DNA of 64,000 bases from CAZDDI01 sp964504195 (GTDB taxonomy: Bacteria; Chloroflexota; Anaerolineae; B4-G1; SLSP01), in NCBI GenBank assembly GCA_964504195.1, contig CAZDDI010000018.1, positions 1-64,000 on the forward strand. The letters run 5' to 3'. The translations under genes were made by a program, and so were the position numbers. This document shows positions 45,311-54,263 of the stretch, in pieces. Below the pieces are notes generated by a model. It ran no database searches and was not told the origin of the DNA. It saw only the letters and a list, made by a program, of their open reading frames with translations. The number at the start of each line of letters is the position of its first letter. Position 1 is the first letter of the stretch.

Positions 45311-45877
45311 ATGGAACTACTCTATCTTGCAGGGCTAGTGCTTACCATAGCTGTAGTGGCTGCTTTTTGGCGTCATCTAGTACGCGCCGTGCTGCTGGTG
45401 GTGGGCTTGGGCGTGGTGGGGCTGATCGCGTGGGCGCTCGCAGCGCAGGCCAGCGCAACCCGGCAAGTAGCCACGGCAGCGACCGTGAGCGCCGCCGGCA
45501 GTACAGCGGGCAACGTAGCGGCTACGCTTCTGGCCCTCTTGCTGGCCCTGGCCGTGATCGGCGGCGGCGGGTATATCGCTGTGTTACGCTGGCAGTTGCG
45601 CCGGGCGCGGCCTATGGCGGCAGACTCCGGGCGCGGTTGGCTACCCGGCCCTAACGCGCAATGGAGCCGCCTGGAAGGGGGCAGCGCAACGCAGGGCGGC
45701 GGGGATGCGCTGGGAATGTTGGTACAAATCGAGGTTTTGCGCGCCCTGCGGGATTTGCGCGGCGGCGCTCCCAGCGCGGCCCCGTGGGCGGCCTTACCGG
45801 GTGATGATGGGAGCGGCTATGATGATGACACGGGCGCGGATGATTACGCGCGTAATCAAGCCCCGCTGTGGTGGTAG
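45311..45877 (+). CDS. Small membrane protein of the element
   Basis: A 188-residue protein with two hydrophobic segments (about 3-50, interrupted by HLVR, and about 68-100) and an acidic Gly/Asp-rich C-terminus ending in NQAPLWW. No family is recognised. AAAGGAG is 5 nt before the ATG at 45311, and this decides the start over the upstream GTG. It begins a tight run (membrane protein, lipoprotein-like coiled coil, FtsK-like translocase) that may form a DNA-transfer apparatus. Confidence 0.75.
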   Translation: MELLYLAGLVLTIAVVAAFWRHLVRAVLLVVGLGVVGLIAWALAAQASATRQVATAATVSAAGSTAGNVAATLLALLLALAVIGGGGYIAVLRWQLRRARPMAADSGRGWLPGPNAQWSRLEGGSATQGGGDALGMLVQIEVLRALRDLRGGAPSAAPWAALPGDDGSGYDDDTGADDYARNQAPLWW

Positions 45878-45886
45878 GGGGTGACT

Positions 45887-46984
45887 ATGGAGCGGCGGCG
45901 CGGTTGGCTACTGGCAATTATCGCGGGGTTGATTGTGCTTACTCTGGCCTGTGAGAGTAGCACCGTTACGCCCGGAGCTTACAGCGCCGGCGCAGCCCCG
46001 GTTGTGACATCCCCGGCTTATCAATCCACAGTGGAAGCCCTCCAGGTAGAACGCTATCGGCGCGCTATCGAAGCCGAGATTGTCCTGGAGCAGTTCCACG
46101 CCGAAGCGACCGCCACCGCTGTAGCACACGCGGCGCAAGTGTGGGCGGCCACGGCCACGGCGCAAGCCGAGTATAGTCACGCCCTGGCTACCGCGCAAGC
46201 GCAGCAAGCCCACGCGACCGCGACCGCTTGGACGTTTGAGCAAGAAACCCAGCGGGCAGCGGCAACGGCTACCGCGATAGCACAGGCAACGCTAGAAGCG
46301 CGCGCGGCGGCGGCCTGGGCCGCGACCGTCACGGCTGAAGCGGTCAATTTTCAAGCCACGGCTGAAGCTGAGCGGCTGGCCCACCATGCAACCGCGACCG
46401 CGATAGCACAACAAGCGACGCTGGAAGCCGCGCAAATTGAAGCGCAGCGCCAGGCCGCCGAGTTGGAAGCCCGCCGGGCGGCGGCGGTCTATCCGTTGCA
46501 AGCTTACGGGCCGTGGGTTTTACTGGCCCTGCTGGCCGGGCTGTTGTGCTACGCGATCTGGCGCATTATCACGGTTGCCGAGTTGCGCGCCCGTGCGATC
46601 CCCCGCGACGCGCGCGGGGATGCGCCCTTCATGGTCTTACAACAAGGACGGCGCATGATTGTTTATGATGGAGACAAGTCTTTTGGCCCGGCGGCGGTAA
46701 TAGACGCCGAAAGCATCACTATGCCCCCGCTGGCCGATGAAACCCAACAGGCCGCCGTGACGATGCGCGATCAAGCGGTGGATCTGGCAACGCGCGGGCT
46801 GCCCCAAGCGACCGTGCGCCCAGCGGCCGCCCCGAGGCAACGCCAGGCCGCCCAACGGTTAGCGATGACCGGCGCGCCCCCAACGGTCAAGGTGGTGGAT
46901 GGGGCCGCAATCAAACACTGGCTCCGCGACATTACCCCCCAAGCCCTGGTTTTAGACTTAGAAAGTGAGGCAAACCATGAATAA
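45887..46984 (+). CDS. Ala/Thr-rich coiled-coil membrane protein with lipobox-like N-terminus
   Basis: A 365-residue protein. The N-terminal hydrophobic segment ends in LTLAC (a possible lipobox, Cys about 22). A long Ala/Thr/Gln-rich coiled coil (about 45-205, repeated ATATAIAQ) leads to a transmembrane helix (about 210-230) and a cytoplasmic tail (about 235-365). Two anchors joined by a long rod would span a gap of tens of nanometres, as in envelope-spanning transfer or pilotin-like proteins. It overlaps the FtsK-like gene start by 8 bp. The function is unknown. Confidence 0.75.
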   Translation: MERRRGWLLAIIAGLIVLTLACESSTVTPGAYSAGAAPVVTSPAYQSTVEALQVERYRRAIEAEIVLEQFHAEATATAVAHAAQVWAATATAQAEYSHALATAQAQQAHATATAWTFEQETQRAAATATAIAQATLEARAAAAWAATVTAEAVNFQATAEAERLAHHATATAIAQQATLEAAQIEAQRQAAELEARRAAAVYPLQAYGPWVLLALLAGLLCYAIWRIITVAELRARAIPRDARGDAPFMVLQQGRRMIVYDGDKSFGPAAVIDAESITMPPLADETQQAAVTMRDQAVDLATRGLPQATVRPAAAPRQRQAAQRLAMTGAPPTVKVVDGAAIKHWLRDITPQALVLDLESEANHE

Positions 46985-48296
46985 GGGAGTCCTATTACAA
47001 GCCGAGCAAGCCGCGCGGATTGTTCCCGCCACACTCACCCAGCGCGGGTTACGCCCGGTCTTCTCCGACTGGCTCTTAGCCGAGGCGGACGGGTGCATCT
47101 GGCTCTTTGGGATTTTCGATGTGGGCCAGCTGCCTCGCCTGGAAGATTACACGCGGCCCGAGCTCTTGCATCATGTGAGCACTGCTCTCCAGGGGCGGCC
47201 CGTGTTCTTGAGCAATTCCAACGGCTTACGCTATGCGATCCTACTGAGCAAGCCCCCACGCTTGCCCCTCAAGATAGATTTTCCGAGCCTGGAGCGCGGC
47301 GCGTTACGGCTCGGTTGGCGCGCGGCCGGCGGCGAGGTGCGCTTGCCCTGGCAGCGGTTGGGGCATTTGCTCACGGCGGGGATCACGGGCAGCGGTAAAT
47401 CCGTCTTCTTGCGCTTGCTGGTTTACCAAGCCCTGGCCGAAGGGGCCGCCCTCTTGCTGGCCGATCTGGACGGGTCAACCTTCCCCATGCTGGCAAATCA
47501 CCCGGCCTTGCTGGCCCCCATCGGCACCACGACTGACACCATGCACGCCATTATCGAGCGCGGGCTAGGGGAATGTGAGGCGCGCGCGGCGCAATATGCG
47601 CAGGTGAGCGGCTTTCCTGAGAAGCTCCCCGAATACAACGCCCTGGCCGCCCAAGCGGGCGCGCCGGTCTTGCCCTCGGTATTGGTGGTCTTGGACGAAT
47701 TCAACGCGGCGGCGCTGGCAACCGGCGGGGCTACAGGCGGCCTGGCCAAGGCTGCGGCGGAGCTCGGTTGGCGCGGGCGTAAGTTTGGCGTCAACCTGGC
47801 CTTTGCTGCGCAAGACTTCACAAAGGCGATTGTCGGACGGGTACGGGACCAGGTAAGCGCCGTGATCTGCTTCCGGGTGCGCAGCGCCGAAACCGCGCGC
47901 GCCGTCGGCTGCACCGAAGCGGTGCGCATCCCTGCCGAGCGACCCGGTCTGGCCCTCACGGATAGATGGGGCCTGCTGCAAGCCTACTACCTGGATAAGA
48001 GCGTCCTCATTACTGCCGGCGCGCAACCCGGCATTGTGCTCTCTGAACGGGAGACATCTATCGTTTCCAAAGCCCTGGCTGCGGGGGGTCGGGTGACGGT
48101 AAACTTTTTGGAGGCTTGCGGGCTAGGTCACCGGGAAGCGCGGCGACTGTTGGCTGATTGGCTTATGCGCGGTTGGGTGGATAAAGATAGCACGCAGGGG
48201 AATGCGCATATTATCACGCCTAAATTGGGGGCTTTGTTGCCCAACCGCCAAACCTGCCAAAGCCCGCCTAACCCGCCCGACGCTGCCAAGCCGTGA
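46977..48296 (+). CDS. FtsK/SpoIIIE-like DNA translocase (TraB-type)
   Basis: A 439-residue P-loop ATPase with the FtsK_SpoIIIE pattern: Walker A GITGSGKSVF (about 134-143), Walker B VLVVLDEFNAAA (about 236-247) and a sensor-like FAAQDFTKAIVG. The N-terminal 120 residues replace the membrane domain and the C-terminus has a winged-helix-like segment (about 375-425). In actinobacterial AICEs a single FtsK-like protein (TraB) transfers double-stranded DNA between cells; this protein is the best candidate for that role here. GAGG precedes the ATG at 46977. Confidence 0.87.
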   Translation: MNKGVLLQAEQAARIVPATLTQRGLRPVFSDWLLAEADGCIWLFGIFDVGQLPRLEDYTRPELLHHVSTALQGRPVFLSNSNGLRYAILLSKPPRLPLKIDFPSLERGALRLGWRAAGGEVRLPWQRLGHLLTAGITGSGKSVFLRLLVYQALAEGAALLLADLDGSTFPMLANHPALLAPIGTTTDTMHAIIERGLGECEARAAQYAQVSGFPEKLPEYNALAAQAGAPVLPSVLVVLDEFNAAALATGGATGGLAKAAAELGWRGRKFGVNLAFAAQDFTKAIVGRVRDQVSAVICFRVRSAETARAVGCTEAVRIPAERPGLALTDRWGLLQAYYLDKSVLITAGAQPGIVLSERETSIVSKALAAGGRVTVNFLEACGLGHREARRLLADWLMRGWVDKDSTQGNAHIITPKLGALLPNRQTCQSPPNPPDAAKP

Positions 48297-48325
48297 TGAT
48301 ACTAAAATCAGGGGAGAAATACTCG

Positions 48326-49108
48326 ATGAAGAAAATGGCTTTCATCAATCAAAAAGGGGGAGTGGGTAAGTCCACTAGTGCCTTGACGGTGGCACATCTA
48401 TGGGCAAATACCGGACAGCGGGTATTGTTGGTGGATTTGGATGCCCAAGGGAATCTAGCCGATTGCCTGGGGTTGGAGAAAACCGGTGGCCTGCATCGGT
48501 TCCTAATCGGTGAAGCGGGTCAGGCAGCGGTGCAGATAACGGGGCGTGATAATTTACACGCAATTCTGGGCGATAAGAGCACTGCCAAGACCAAACAAAT
48601 TCTAAGCGGTGATCCTTTTGGGGTTTTCAGACTCCGCGAGGCTTTTGCTGAGGTGAAGGGCTATGACGTAATTGTAATGGATGTAGCGCCCAGCGCCGAC
48701 ATCATGCAGTTGGCAGCGTTGGTAGCCTGCACACACTTTGTTGTGCCGGTCTCGCTGGCCCACCTTGCGCTGGTCGGTGTGCGTGAAGCCTTGGAGAGTG
48801 TGGCTAGTCTCAAACAAATCAACGCCTTCTCAGGAAGCTTCGTGGGCGTGTTGCCGACGATGTTGGATCGGCGTATCAAGGGCCATGTCGAGCGGCTACG
48901 TCTGCTGGCTGAAACATTCGGGCGGCAAGTGATGCCACCGATTCCGACGGATGCCACGGTAGATAAGGCGCAGGCTGTAGGCAAGACTTTGCTGGAGTTT
49001 GCGCCGCGCTGTTGGGCCATGGCCGGGCTGGAATTGAACGGAAACGGAAAACGGCATGGCGGTTACGCAGCTGCGGCGCGCTGGCTGGCGCACGAAATGG
49101 GATTGTAG
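48326..49108 (+). CDS. parA: ParA-family partition ATPase
   Basis: A 260-residue ParA/Soj-type ATPase: deviant Walker A KGGVGKST at residues 9-16, VDLDAQGNLAD and VIVMDVAPSADIMQLAAL. It lacks an N-terminal HTH, as in the short type Ib ParAs that work with a small RHH ParB-like protein and an iteron centromere. GGGGAG lies 9 nt before the ATG at 48326. The next gene and the iterons at 49498-49576 supply the other two parts of such a cassette. Confidence 0.92.
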   Translation: MKKMAFINQKGGVGKSTSALTVAHLWANTGQRVLLVDLDAQGNLADCLGLEKTGGLHRFLIGEAGQAAVQITGRDNLHAILGDKSTAKTKQILSGDPFGVFRLREAFAEVKGYDVIVMDVAPSADIMQLAALVACTHFVVPVSLAHLALVGVREALESVASLKQINAFSGSFVGVLPTMLDRRIKGHVERLRLLAETFGRQVMPPIPTDATVDKAQAVGKTLLEFAPRCWAMAGLELNGNGKRHGGYAAAARWLAHEMGL

Positions 49109-49134
49109 AAGGGTATTTTGAAGCAGGAGGGGAA

Positions 49135-49494
49135 ATGATGAGTGAAAACCGCCGCAATCCATTGGCAGGTTTAACGGCCGATGTCGCAACACTATTGACG
49201 TATGAAGAGCAGCGGGAGGCTACGGCAGGGCTATCGAAAGGCCAGCGCAAACAGCGCCAGCGCGATGCAGCCCGGCGCAAAGTCACGCTGGATTTTTCAG
49301 GTGCCGAGTGGTTGGAGGAGCAGGTACGCGCGGCGGCGGAGCAGGAAGCCTGCGGATTGAGCAGCTATGCGCTGTGGCTGCTCCAGTTGGGGTTGGAATA
49401 CGCACAGCGCGCTGGGGTGAAGCCGCGCAAGCGCAATGCCCGCTCGCTGAAGTATGATTACGATGTCGTTATCGAGAATCAGAACCATGTTTAG
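49135..49494 (+). CDS. Small RHH-like partner of ParA (centromere-binding candidate)
   Basis: A 119-residue basic protein. A Lys/Arg-rich stretch (SKGQRKQRQRDAARRKV, about 46-62) precedes a strand-helix-helix segment (VTLDFSGAEWLEEQVRAAAEQEACGLSSYALWLLQLGLEYA) that fits a ribbon-helix-helix fold. Genes of this size directly after a short ParA encode ParR/omega/ParG-type centromere-binding proteins. AGGAGGGG precedes the paired ATG codons at 49135 and 49138. Confidence 0.8.
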   Translation: MMSENRRNPLAGLTADVATLLTYEEQREATAGLSKGQRKQRQRDAARRKVTLDFSGAEWLEEQVRAAAEQEACGLSSYALWLLQLGLEYAQRAGVKPRKRNARSLKYDYDVVIENQNHV

Positions 49495-49497
49495 CGC

Positions 49498-49576
49498 TCA
49501 ATGCTGGCTACAATGCGGGCGCATTGCGGGCTTGATGCAGGCACAATGCTGGCATACTGCTGGCAATAATGCAGGC
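49498..49576. repeat. Seven iterons, TGCNGGC with 11-12 bp period (centromere candidate)
   Basis: Direct repeats of consensus ACAATGCNGGC. The perfect core TGCNGGC starts at 49502, 49514, 49525, 49536, 49547, 49558 and 49570 (spacing 12, 11, 11, 11, 11, 12). Arrays phased with the DNA helix immediately after a parA plus RHH gene are typical parS/parC centromeres; an origin function is also possible because the replication gene follows. A small hairpin lies at 49647-49663. Confidence 0.88.
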
Positions 49577-49699
49577 ATTGCCTCAACCAACGCAACGCAG
49601 AGCGATTTTCCCATTGGATAGGAATGTTGATATGGCTCGGAATAATCGCCCCGCTACGGGGCGCACAGCGGGGCTTCTCCAATACGACGAGGTGATGGT

Positions 49700-52600
49700 G
49701 TGGGCGTGATTGCGGACATCAAGGTAAGATTGCAGATCGAGGATATTGTAGGGCGCACGGTACAGTTGAAGCGGGCCGGGCACGGGCTCCGGGGCTTATG
49801 TCTCTTTCATGAGGAAAAGACCCCCTCGTTTTTTGTGTTCCCAGATAGTCAGCGCGCTAAGTGTTTCGGCTGCGGCTGGGGCGGAGACTTGATAGATTTC
49901 GAGCAGAAGCGCAATGGGTGGGATTTGCCGACCACGCTTCAAGAACTGGCACGGGAGGCCGGCGTGGAATGGCGCGAATCGCCAGAACAACAAGCAGCAC
50001 GAGAACTAGAGCGCGCACGCGAAGCAATTTTTGGCGTAGCGGCGGAGTGGCTTCATGTTAACCTCCTCAAGTCACCACAGGCATTGGCGTATTGCGCAGA
50101 ACGGGGCTTCGAAGATGAACTTATCAAGCAATACCAACTCGGCTTCTTTGGCGAGGACTGGGGCCTATTACGGGACGCACTGGCACAGGCCGGGCTGGAT
50201 GTTCAACATCCCGCAGCAGTAGCGCTAGTGGGTTTCCGCGGTGATGTGACAGCTTGGGGACGCGCATGGGGAATTGAGCCGGAACCGCATTGGATTCGGG
50301 AACGGAAAATTCCAGCGCTGCGCCCTGGCTTGTTGATCTATCCCCACTGGTTGCGTGGTCGCGTGACCTATCTTAGCGGACGGGTATTGCCGCCGGTTGA
50401 CCAGGTGAAATCTTGGAATCCGAGCCGAACACTGGTAGGTGAAAAACAACCGTTTTTCAACCAGGTGTGGGAGACGCGCAAAAGCGACCTGCCTTTTATG
50501 ATTGTGGAAGGCGCTGCTTGCGCGTTGACGTTGGGGCTATGGGGTATGCCCGGTGTAGCGTTGCTCGGTGCCGCGCCCACCGCAGCCCACCTTGTGCTGG
50601 CGGAGCTCGAGCGTGTGTTGAAATTTGATTCTAAACGACAGGTGGCATTGGCGCTAGATAACGACGCTGCCGGACGCCAGGCATTGTGCCCGGAAGGTGA
50701 CCAGGATGGCTGGGGCGCGGCTTTGTTGCGGTTGGGAGTCTCACCGCTGAAATTATCCGTAGTCGCGTGGCCGGAGGTTTCACGAGATGCTAACGGCTGG
50801 CTCCAGGCGGGCAGCACGGCGCAACTGGCGCAAGGGTTGGCTAAGCACGCGCCGAACTGGATCGAGTTTTTGACTCAGCGCGCGCGCTCTGATGAGGATG
50901 CGGAAGTCACCGATGAGGGCGTGCAAGCGGTATTTGCCGCACTGGCCACGCTAAACGCATTCGAGATTTCACGGGTGCGCAACAAGGTCTCCACCGGGTT
51001 GGGCATTCGCAAGGCGGAGTTCGATACCTATCTCAAAGCGGCGCGACGCGAGGCCGGGCAAGCGGAAGATGGGAAGCCGCGTTATCTGGTCAGTCAAGGG
51101 CGCGTGTGTCACCGCTATTATGACCGGTCAGGCAATGAAGTGGTTGAGCCGTTATCAAATTTTGAAGCCCAGATTGTAGAAGAGGTTGAATTAGACGATG
51201 GCGCTGATGTGCGGCGTGAATTTGTGTTACACGGGAAAATGTACAATGGTGAACCACTTGCACCCGCGCGCATTCCGGCGACGGAATTCGGAGGCATGAC
51301 CTGGGTTGCCAAACACTGGGGGGCGCGCTCCATTGTGGAAGCGGGCGCTAGCACGCGCGATCGTCTGCGCGCCGCAATACAACATTTGAGTTCAGACATC
51401 AAGCGGGAAACGGTTTTCACGCACACCGGCTGGCGAGAAATACAGGGGCGGCGCGTATTTCTGACGCAGAATGGCGCGACCCCGAGCATCGGTGCCGATG
51501 TAACGATGCGGGTGGAATTGGATCGCGACCTGGATTTATACCAGGTGCCGCCCCAGGCAGATGACCCCCAAAATGCAATGCAGCTTTCCCTCAGTTTTCT
51601 CGACCTCGCACCACGGGCCGTGACCTGGCCTCTGTGGGGTGCTATGTTCCTGGCCCCGTTGCGGGAATTGATTAACCTGGCCTTTGTGCTCTGGATTTTC
51701 GGGCCAACGGGTAGTATGAAATCCACCCTGACCGCTTTGGCTATGAATCATTACGGGCCAGGTTTCGACGACAAGCATTTGCCCGCTGGGTTCATTGATA
51801 CCGCGAATCGTCTGGAGCAAAAAGCCTTCGTATTGAAAGACAGCCCTTTGGTCATTGACGATTATGCGCCTCAGAAAGACCGCCGTTCGCACCAGGAATA
51901 TGTGAACGCTGCGCATCGGATCGTGCGCGCCGCGGGGAATCTAGCCGGGCGCGGGCGCTTGCGGGCCGACGCCACCGCGCGCACCACATATCAACCACGC
52001 GGCCTGATTATGGTGACGGGAGAGGATATCCCCACTTCGGAAGGCGTTGTAGGGCGGTTGTTTATCGTGGAAATGAGCCGTGGCGCGGTAGACAAAGCCC
52101 GCCTCACCGTGTTGCAACAGGAACGCGCGCGCCTGAGTCACGCGCTGGCCGGGTATTTAACCTGGTGCTCGACGCAATGGACATGGCTGGCAACGCACGC
52201 TGGCGATATGTGGCGTCAGGCAAGAGTGCAAGCGTATGGAGATGGCGTTCACTTGCGGCTGCCGGAAGCGGTCGCGGGGCTATTTTTGGGAGTGGAGATG
52301 GGGCTGCGGTATGCGCGGGATTGCGGCGCACTCACTGAAGAAGAACGCCAGGCATTGCGCGCAGAAGCGTGGCAAACATTACGCACCACAGCCAACAGTC
52401 AAGCGGAACGAGCGCAGGAAGAAAAACCCGAACGCTTGTTTTTGGCCGCCTTGCGCGATCTGTTGGCGCAAGGGGTGGTTTTCCTGGCTGCACGAAATAA
52501 CGGCGAGGAACCGCTCGGTGGCGCGGGGCCTGACCAGGCAGAACTCTTGGGCTGGTATGACCGTGATCGCTATTACCTGCTTTCGGCGACGTATAACCGG

Positions 52601-52789
52601 ATTTGCCGCTACTATAGCGAGCGCGGAGATGTGTTTCCTGTGGGTGAGCCAACCTTGCGTAAAATGTTTTACGAAGGGGGCTTATTGGAACGCGACGGGG
52701 AACGCTACACCAAAACGCTAAGTGTAAACGGGCAAACACAGCGCGTGATGGTGTTGCGCCGCCCAGCCATTATGGCATGGGATGTATGA
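49700..52789 (+). CDS. Primase-helicase: CHC2 zinc finger, TOPRIM, P-loop helicase
   Basis: Replication protein of 1029 residues. A DnaG-type CHC2 zinc finger has ligands C34, H37, C55 and C58. A TOPRIM-like primase core follows (FMIVEGAACAL near 267 and ALDNDAAG near 320). The C-terminal helicase/ATPase (about 480-830) has Walker A GPTGSMKST near 668, where Met replaces the usual Gly, and Walker B LVIDDYAP near 716, resembling DUF927-type phage and plasmid helicases. It probably initiates and unwinds element DNA, as the Rep/primase of AICEs does. The start is a GTG at 49700; no ATG gives a full zinc finger. Confidence 0.9.
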   Translation: MGVIADIKVRLQIEDIVGRTVQLKRAGHGLRGLCLFHEEKTPSFFVFPDSQRAKCFGCGWGGDLIDFEQKRNGWDLPTTLQELAREAGVEWRESPEQQAARELERAREAIFGVAAEWLHVNLLKSPQALAYCAERGFEDELIKQYQLGFFGEDWGLLRDALAQAGLDVQHPAAVALVGFRGDVTAWGRAWGIEPEPHWIRERKIPALRPGLLIYPHWLRGRVTYLSGRVLPPVDQVKSWNPSRTLVGEKQPFFNQVWETRKSDLPFMIVEGAACALTLGLWGMPGVALLGAAPTAAHLVLAELERVLKFDSKRQVALALDNDAAGRQALCPEGDQDGWGAALLRLGVSPLKLSVVAWPEVSRDANGWLQAGSTAQLAQGLAKHAPNWIEFLTQRARSDEDAEVTDEGVQAVFAALATLNAFEISRVRNKVSTGLGIRKAEFDTYLKAARREAGQAEDGKPRYLVSQGRVCHRYYDRSGNEVVEPLSNFEAQIVEEVELDDGADVRREFVLHGKMYNGEPLAPARIPATEFGGMTWVAKHWGARSIVEAGASTRDRLRAAIQHLSSDIKRETVFTHTGWREIQGRRVFLTQNGATPSIGADVTMRVELDRDLDLYQVPPQADDPQNAMQLSLSFLDLAPRAVTWPLWGAMFLAPLRELINLAFVLWIFGPTGSMKSTLTALAMNHYGPGFDDKHLPAGFIDTANRLEQKAFVLKDSPLVIDDYAPQKDRRSHQEYVNAAHRIVRAAGNLAGRGRLRADATARTTYQPRGLIMVTGEDIPTSEGVVGRLFIVEMSRGAVDKARLTVLQQERARLSHALAGYLTWCSTQWTWLATHAGDMWRQARVQAYGDGVHLRLPEAVAGLFLGVEMGLRYARDCGALTEEERQALRAEAWQTLRTTANSQAERAQEEKPERLFLAALRDLLAQGVVFLAARNNGEEPLGGAGPDQAELLGWYDRDRYYLLSATYNRICRYYSERGDVFPVGEPTLRKMFYEGGLLERDGERYTKTLSVNGQTQRVMVLRRPAIMAWDV

Positions 52790-52806
52790 CCTGAGATGGT
52801 TGTTAA

Positions 52807-53100
52807 ATGATAAATGAAATTGCCCAGGTACATGACAACCCTACCCTTTATCATCATCTCAGCAATGACAATGATAAACAGCGCCCGGCCTCGGAAGATT
52901 ACCGAGGCCGGGCGGAGAATCGTGCTCATGGCTTCACCGCGCCGCAGCGGGGGCGTTTAATAGACCATCCCGCTCAGTCGTGGCCCATCCAGCGCCAGCA
53001 GATTCCGGTATCCGGTGGCGCGAACGTTTTAGCGGCTCGTACTGCGGAGACGACACGGGCTGCATCGGCGGGCAACTATGACCCTCGCACGAACATCTAA
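52807..53100 (+). CDS. Doubtful 97-residue ORF
   Basis: An open frame of 97 codons ending 17 bp before the next gene. There is no ribosome site and half of it is the GC hairpin 52882-52914, so the peptide sequence (rich in Arg, Ala and Asn) looks like translated structure. It could be a real small gene in the operon, but I favour non-coding. Confidence 0.25.
   Translation: MINEIAQVHDNPTLYHHLSNDNDKQRPASEDYRGRAENRAHGFTAPQRGRLIDHPAQSWPIQRQQIPVSGGANVLAARTAETTRAASAGNYDPRTNI
52833..52878 (+). repeat. Left copy of a 45-bp inverted repeat flanking the wHTH-nuclease gene
   Basis: Begins TGACAACCCTACCCTT and matches, with about five mismatches, the reverse complement of 54260-54305. The two copies enclose the 53118-54263 gene. 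A shorter diverged copy in opposite orientation seems present at about 52793-52820. Confidence 0.8.
52882..52914. terminator. 13-bp GC-rich hairpin after the primase-helicase gene
   Basis: A perfect stem 52882-52894 with 52902-52914 (loop of 7) about 90 bp after the primase-helicase stop. There is no T-tract, so termination strength is uncertain. Confidence 0.6.
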
Positions 53101-53117
53101 CATGGAGTATAGCACAA

Positions 53118-54263
53118 ATGCGTGATTTGACGACACAGGAGATTGAGTGGTTGATTCAGGCTGTGCATAAGGCGCGGCGCGCGGTGCTGCGGCATTATTC
53201 GCGGCGGCAGCGGGAGGATTGGATAGAGGAGTTTGCGGATATGACTGCGCGACTGGTGCAGCTGTTGCATGATTATCGGCATCCACGGCGGCGCAAGTAT
53301 CTGGATTATCCGACTGTGATGCGGCGGTTGGAGGAGGTGCTCTGTACGGTAGCAGAGCAGCACCCGGAGTATCGCAAGGTGGTGGAGGATCACTGGCGCG
53401 TGGTGGAAGGGGAGAATCACGTTTTGCAAGGTCGTGTTGCGCAGTTGGAAGCGGAAGTGACCGCGACCCGCGCTGAGTGTGAGCGATTACGCTTGCAAGC
53501 CGCCATCCGACCAGCGGCGGCGACGGTGGAAATTCCTGCCGCGCAGGTGACGGTACAATCGGAGGTGCAGCAGACGATCTTGGGGATCATGGTGCAGACG
53601 GGGCTGAGTCGCTCCTGGCGCATCATTGAGCAGGTGGTGGAATTGGGGGCGGCCACCCATCGGGGGAGCGTGCAGAATGCGCTCAAGGCATTGACGGATG
53701 ACGGCTTGCTCGAAGATTTTGAGTGGCAAGGGCAGCGCCCAGGCTGGCAGCCTGGGGCAGGCCGCGCCCGCCGGCTGGTGGTGTTGACGGAGCGCGGGAA
53801 AGCCTGGGCGCACGCAGCCTACGGCAAAGCGCCAGTAGCCGCCGAGTTGAACACGGAGTTTGTCCGACGGCATGACTCTGTGGCGCACGCGGTAGGCATC
53901 CTCGAAGCCGCGACACATTTGCAGGCAGCCGGTTGGCGGGTAGAGATGGACCCAACGCCGCTGTTGGCCGGTGATGAACGCTGGGGGCGGCGGAGTGAGC
54001 CGGATTTGTTGTTGCATATAGACACTGTGCGCTGGCCGGTGGAGGTGCAGCGCGAGGTCAACCCCCGGCGCACCGAGCAATGGGCGAAAGCGTTGGAGAT
54101 TGAGGGGCGATTGGTGTTGATCTTGTTCAGCGACGCGCACTGCGACCGGCAGGTGGGGATACTGCGGGAAGCGCGGCGTAAGCAACAGTTGCCCGCCGGC
54201 GAGATCTGGCTTGCCAGTTTAGAGGCCATGGAGAGCTCTGCCTGGTCGTGGCGCTCGCTTTAA
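53118..54263 (+). CDS. Winged-helix plus PD-(D/E)xK-like protein (replication-relaxation-like)
   Basis: A 381-residue protein. An N-terminal helical region (1-90), a coiled coil (about 95-130), a winged-helix domain (about 150-235, TGLSRSWRIIEQVVELG, GSVQNALKALTDDGLLEDF) and a C-terminal nuclease-like domain (about 250-365) are visible. The last contains HDSVAHAVGILEAATHL, EPDLLLHI and WPVEVQREV, a possible PD-(D/E)xK site (Asp...Glu-x-Gln). This layout fits the replication-relaxation family found in actinobacterial mobile elements. GGAG lies 9-10 nt before the ATG. Confidence 0.78.
   Translation: MRDLTTQEIEWLIQAVHKARRAVLRHYSRRQREDWIEEFADMTARLVQLLHDYRHPRRRKYLDYPTVMRRLEEVLCTVAEQHPEYRKVVEDHWRVVEGENHVLQGRVAQLEAEVTATRAECERLRLQAAIRPAAATVEIPAAQVTVQSEVQQTILGIMVQTGLSRSWRIIEQVVELGAATHRGSVQNALKALTDDGLLEDFEWQGQRPGWQPGAGRARRLVVLTERGKAWAHAAYGKAPVAAELNTEFVRRHDSVAHAVGILEAATHLQAAGWRVEMDPTPLLAGDERWGRRSEPDLLLHIDTVRWPVEVQREVNPRRTEQWAKALEIEGRLVLILFSDAHCDRQVGILREARRKQQLPAGEIWLASLEAMESSAWSWRSL

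Noticed and set aside
44350..45654. Integrase C-terminal frame read through to 45654
   Set aside because: Beyond the G-tract the frame runs against the next membrane gene and gives low-complexity Arg/Gly sequence; the natural end lies at 45290 in another frame.
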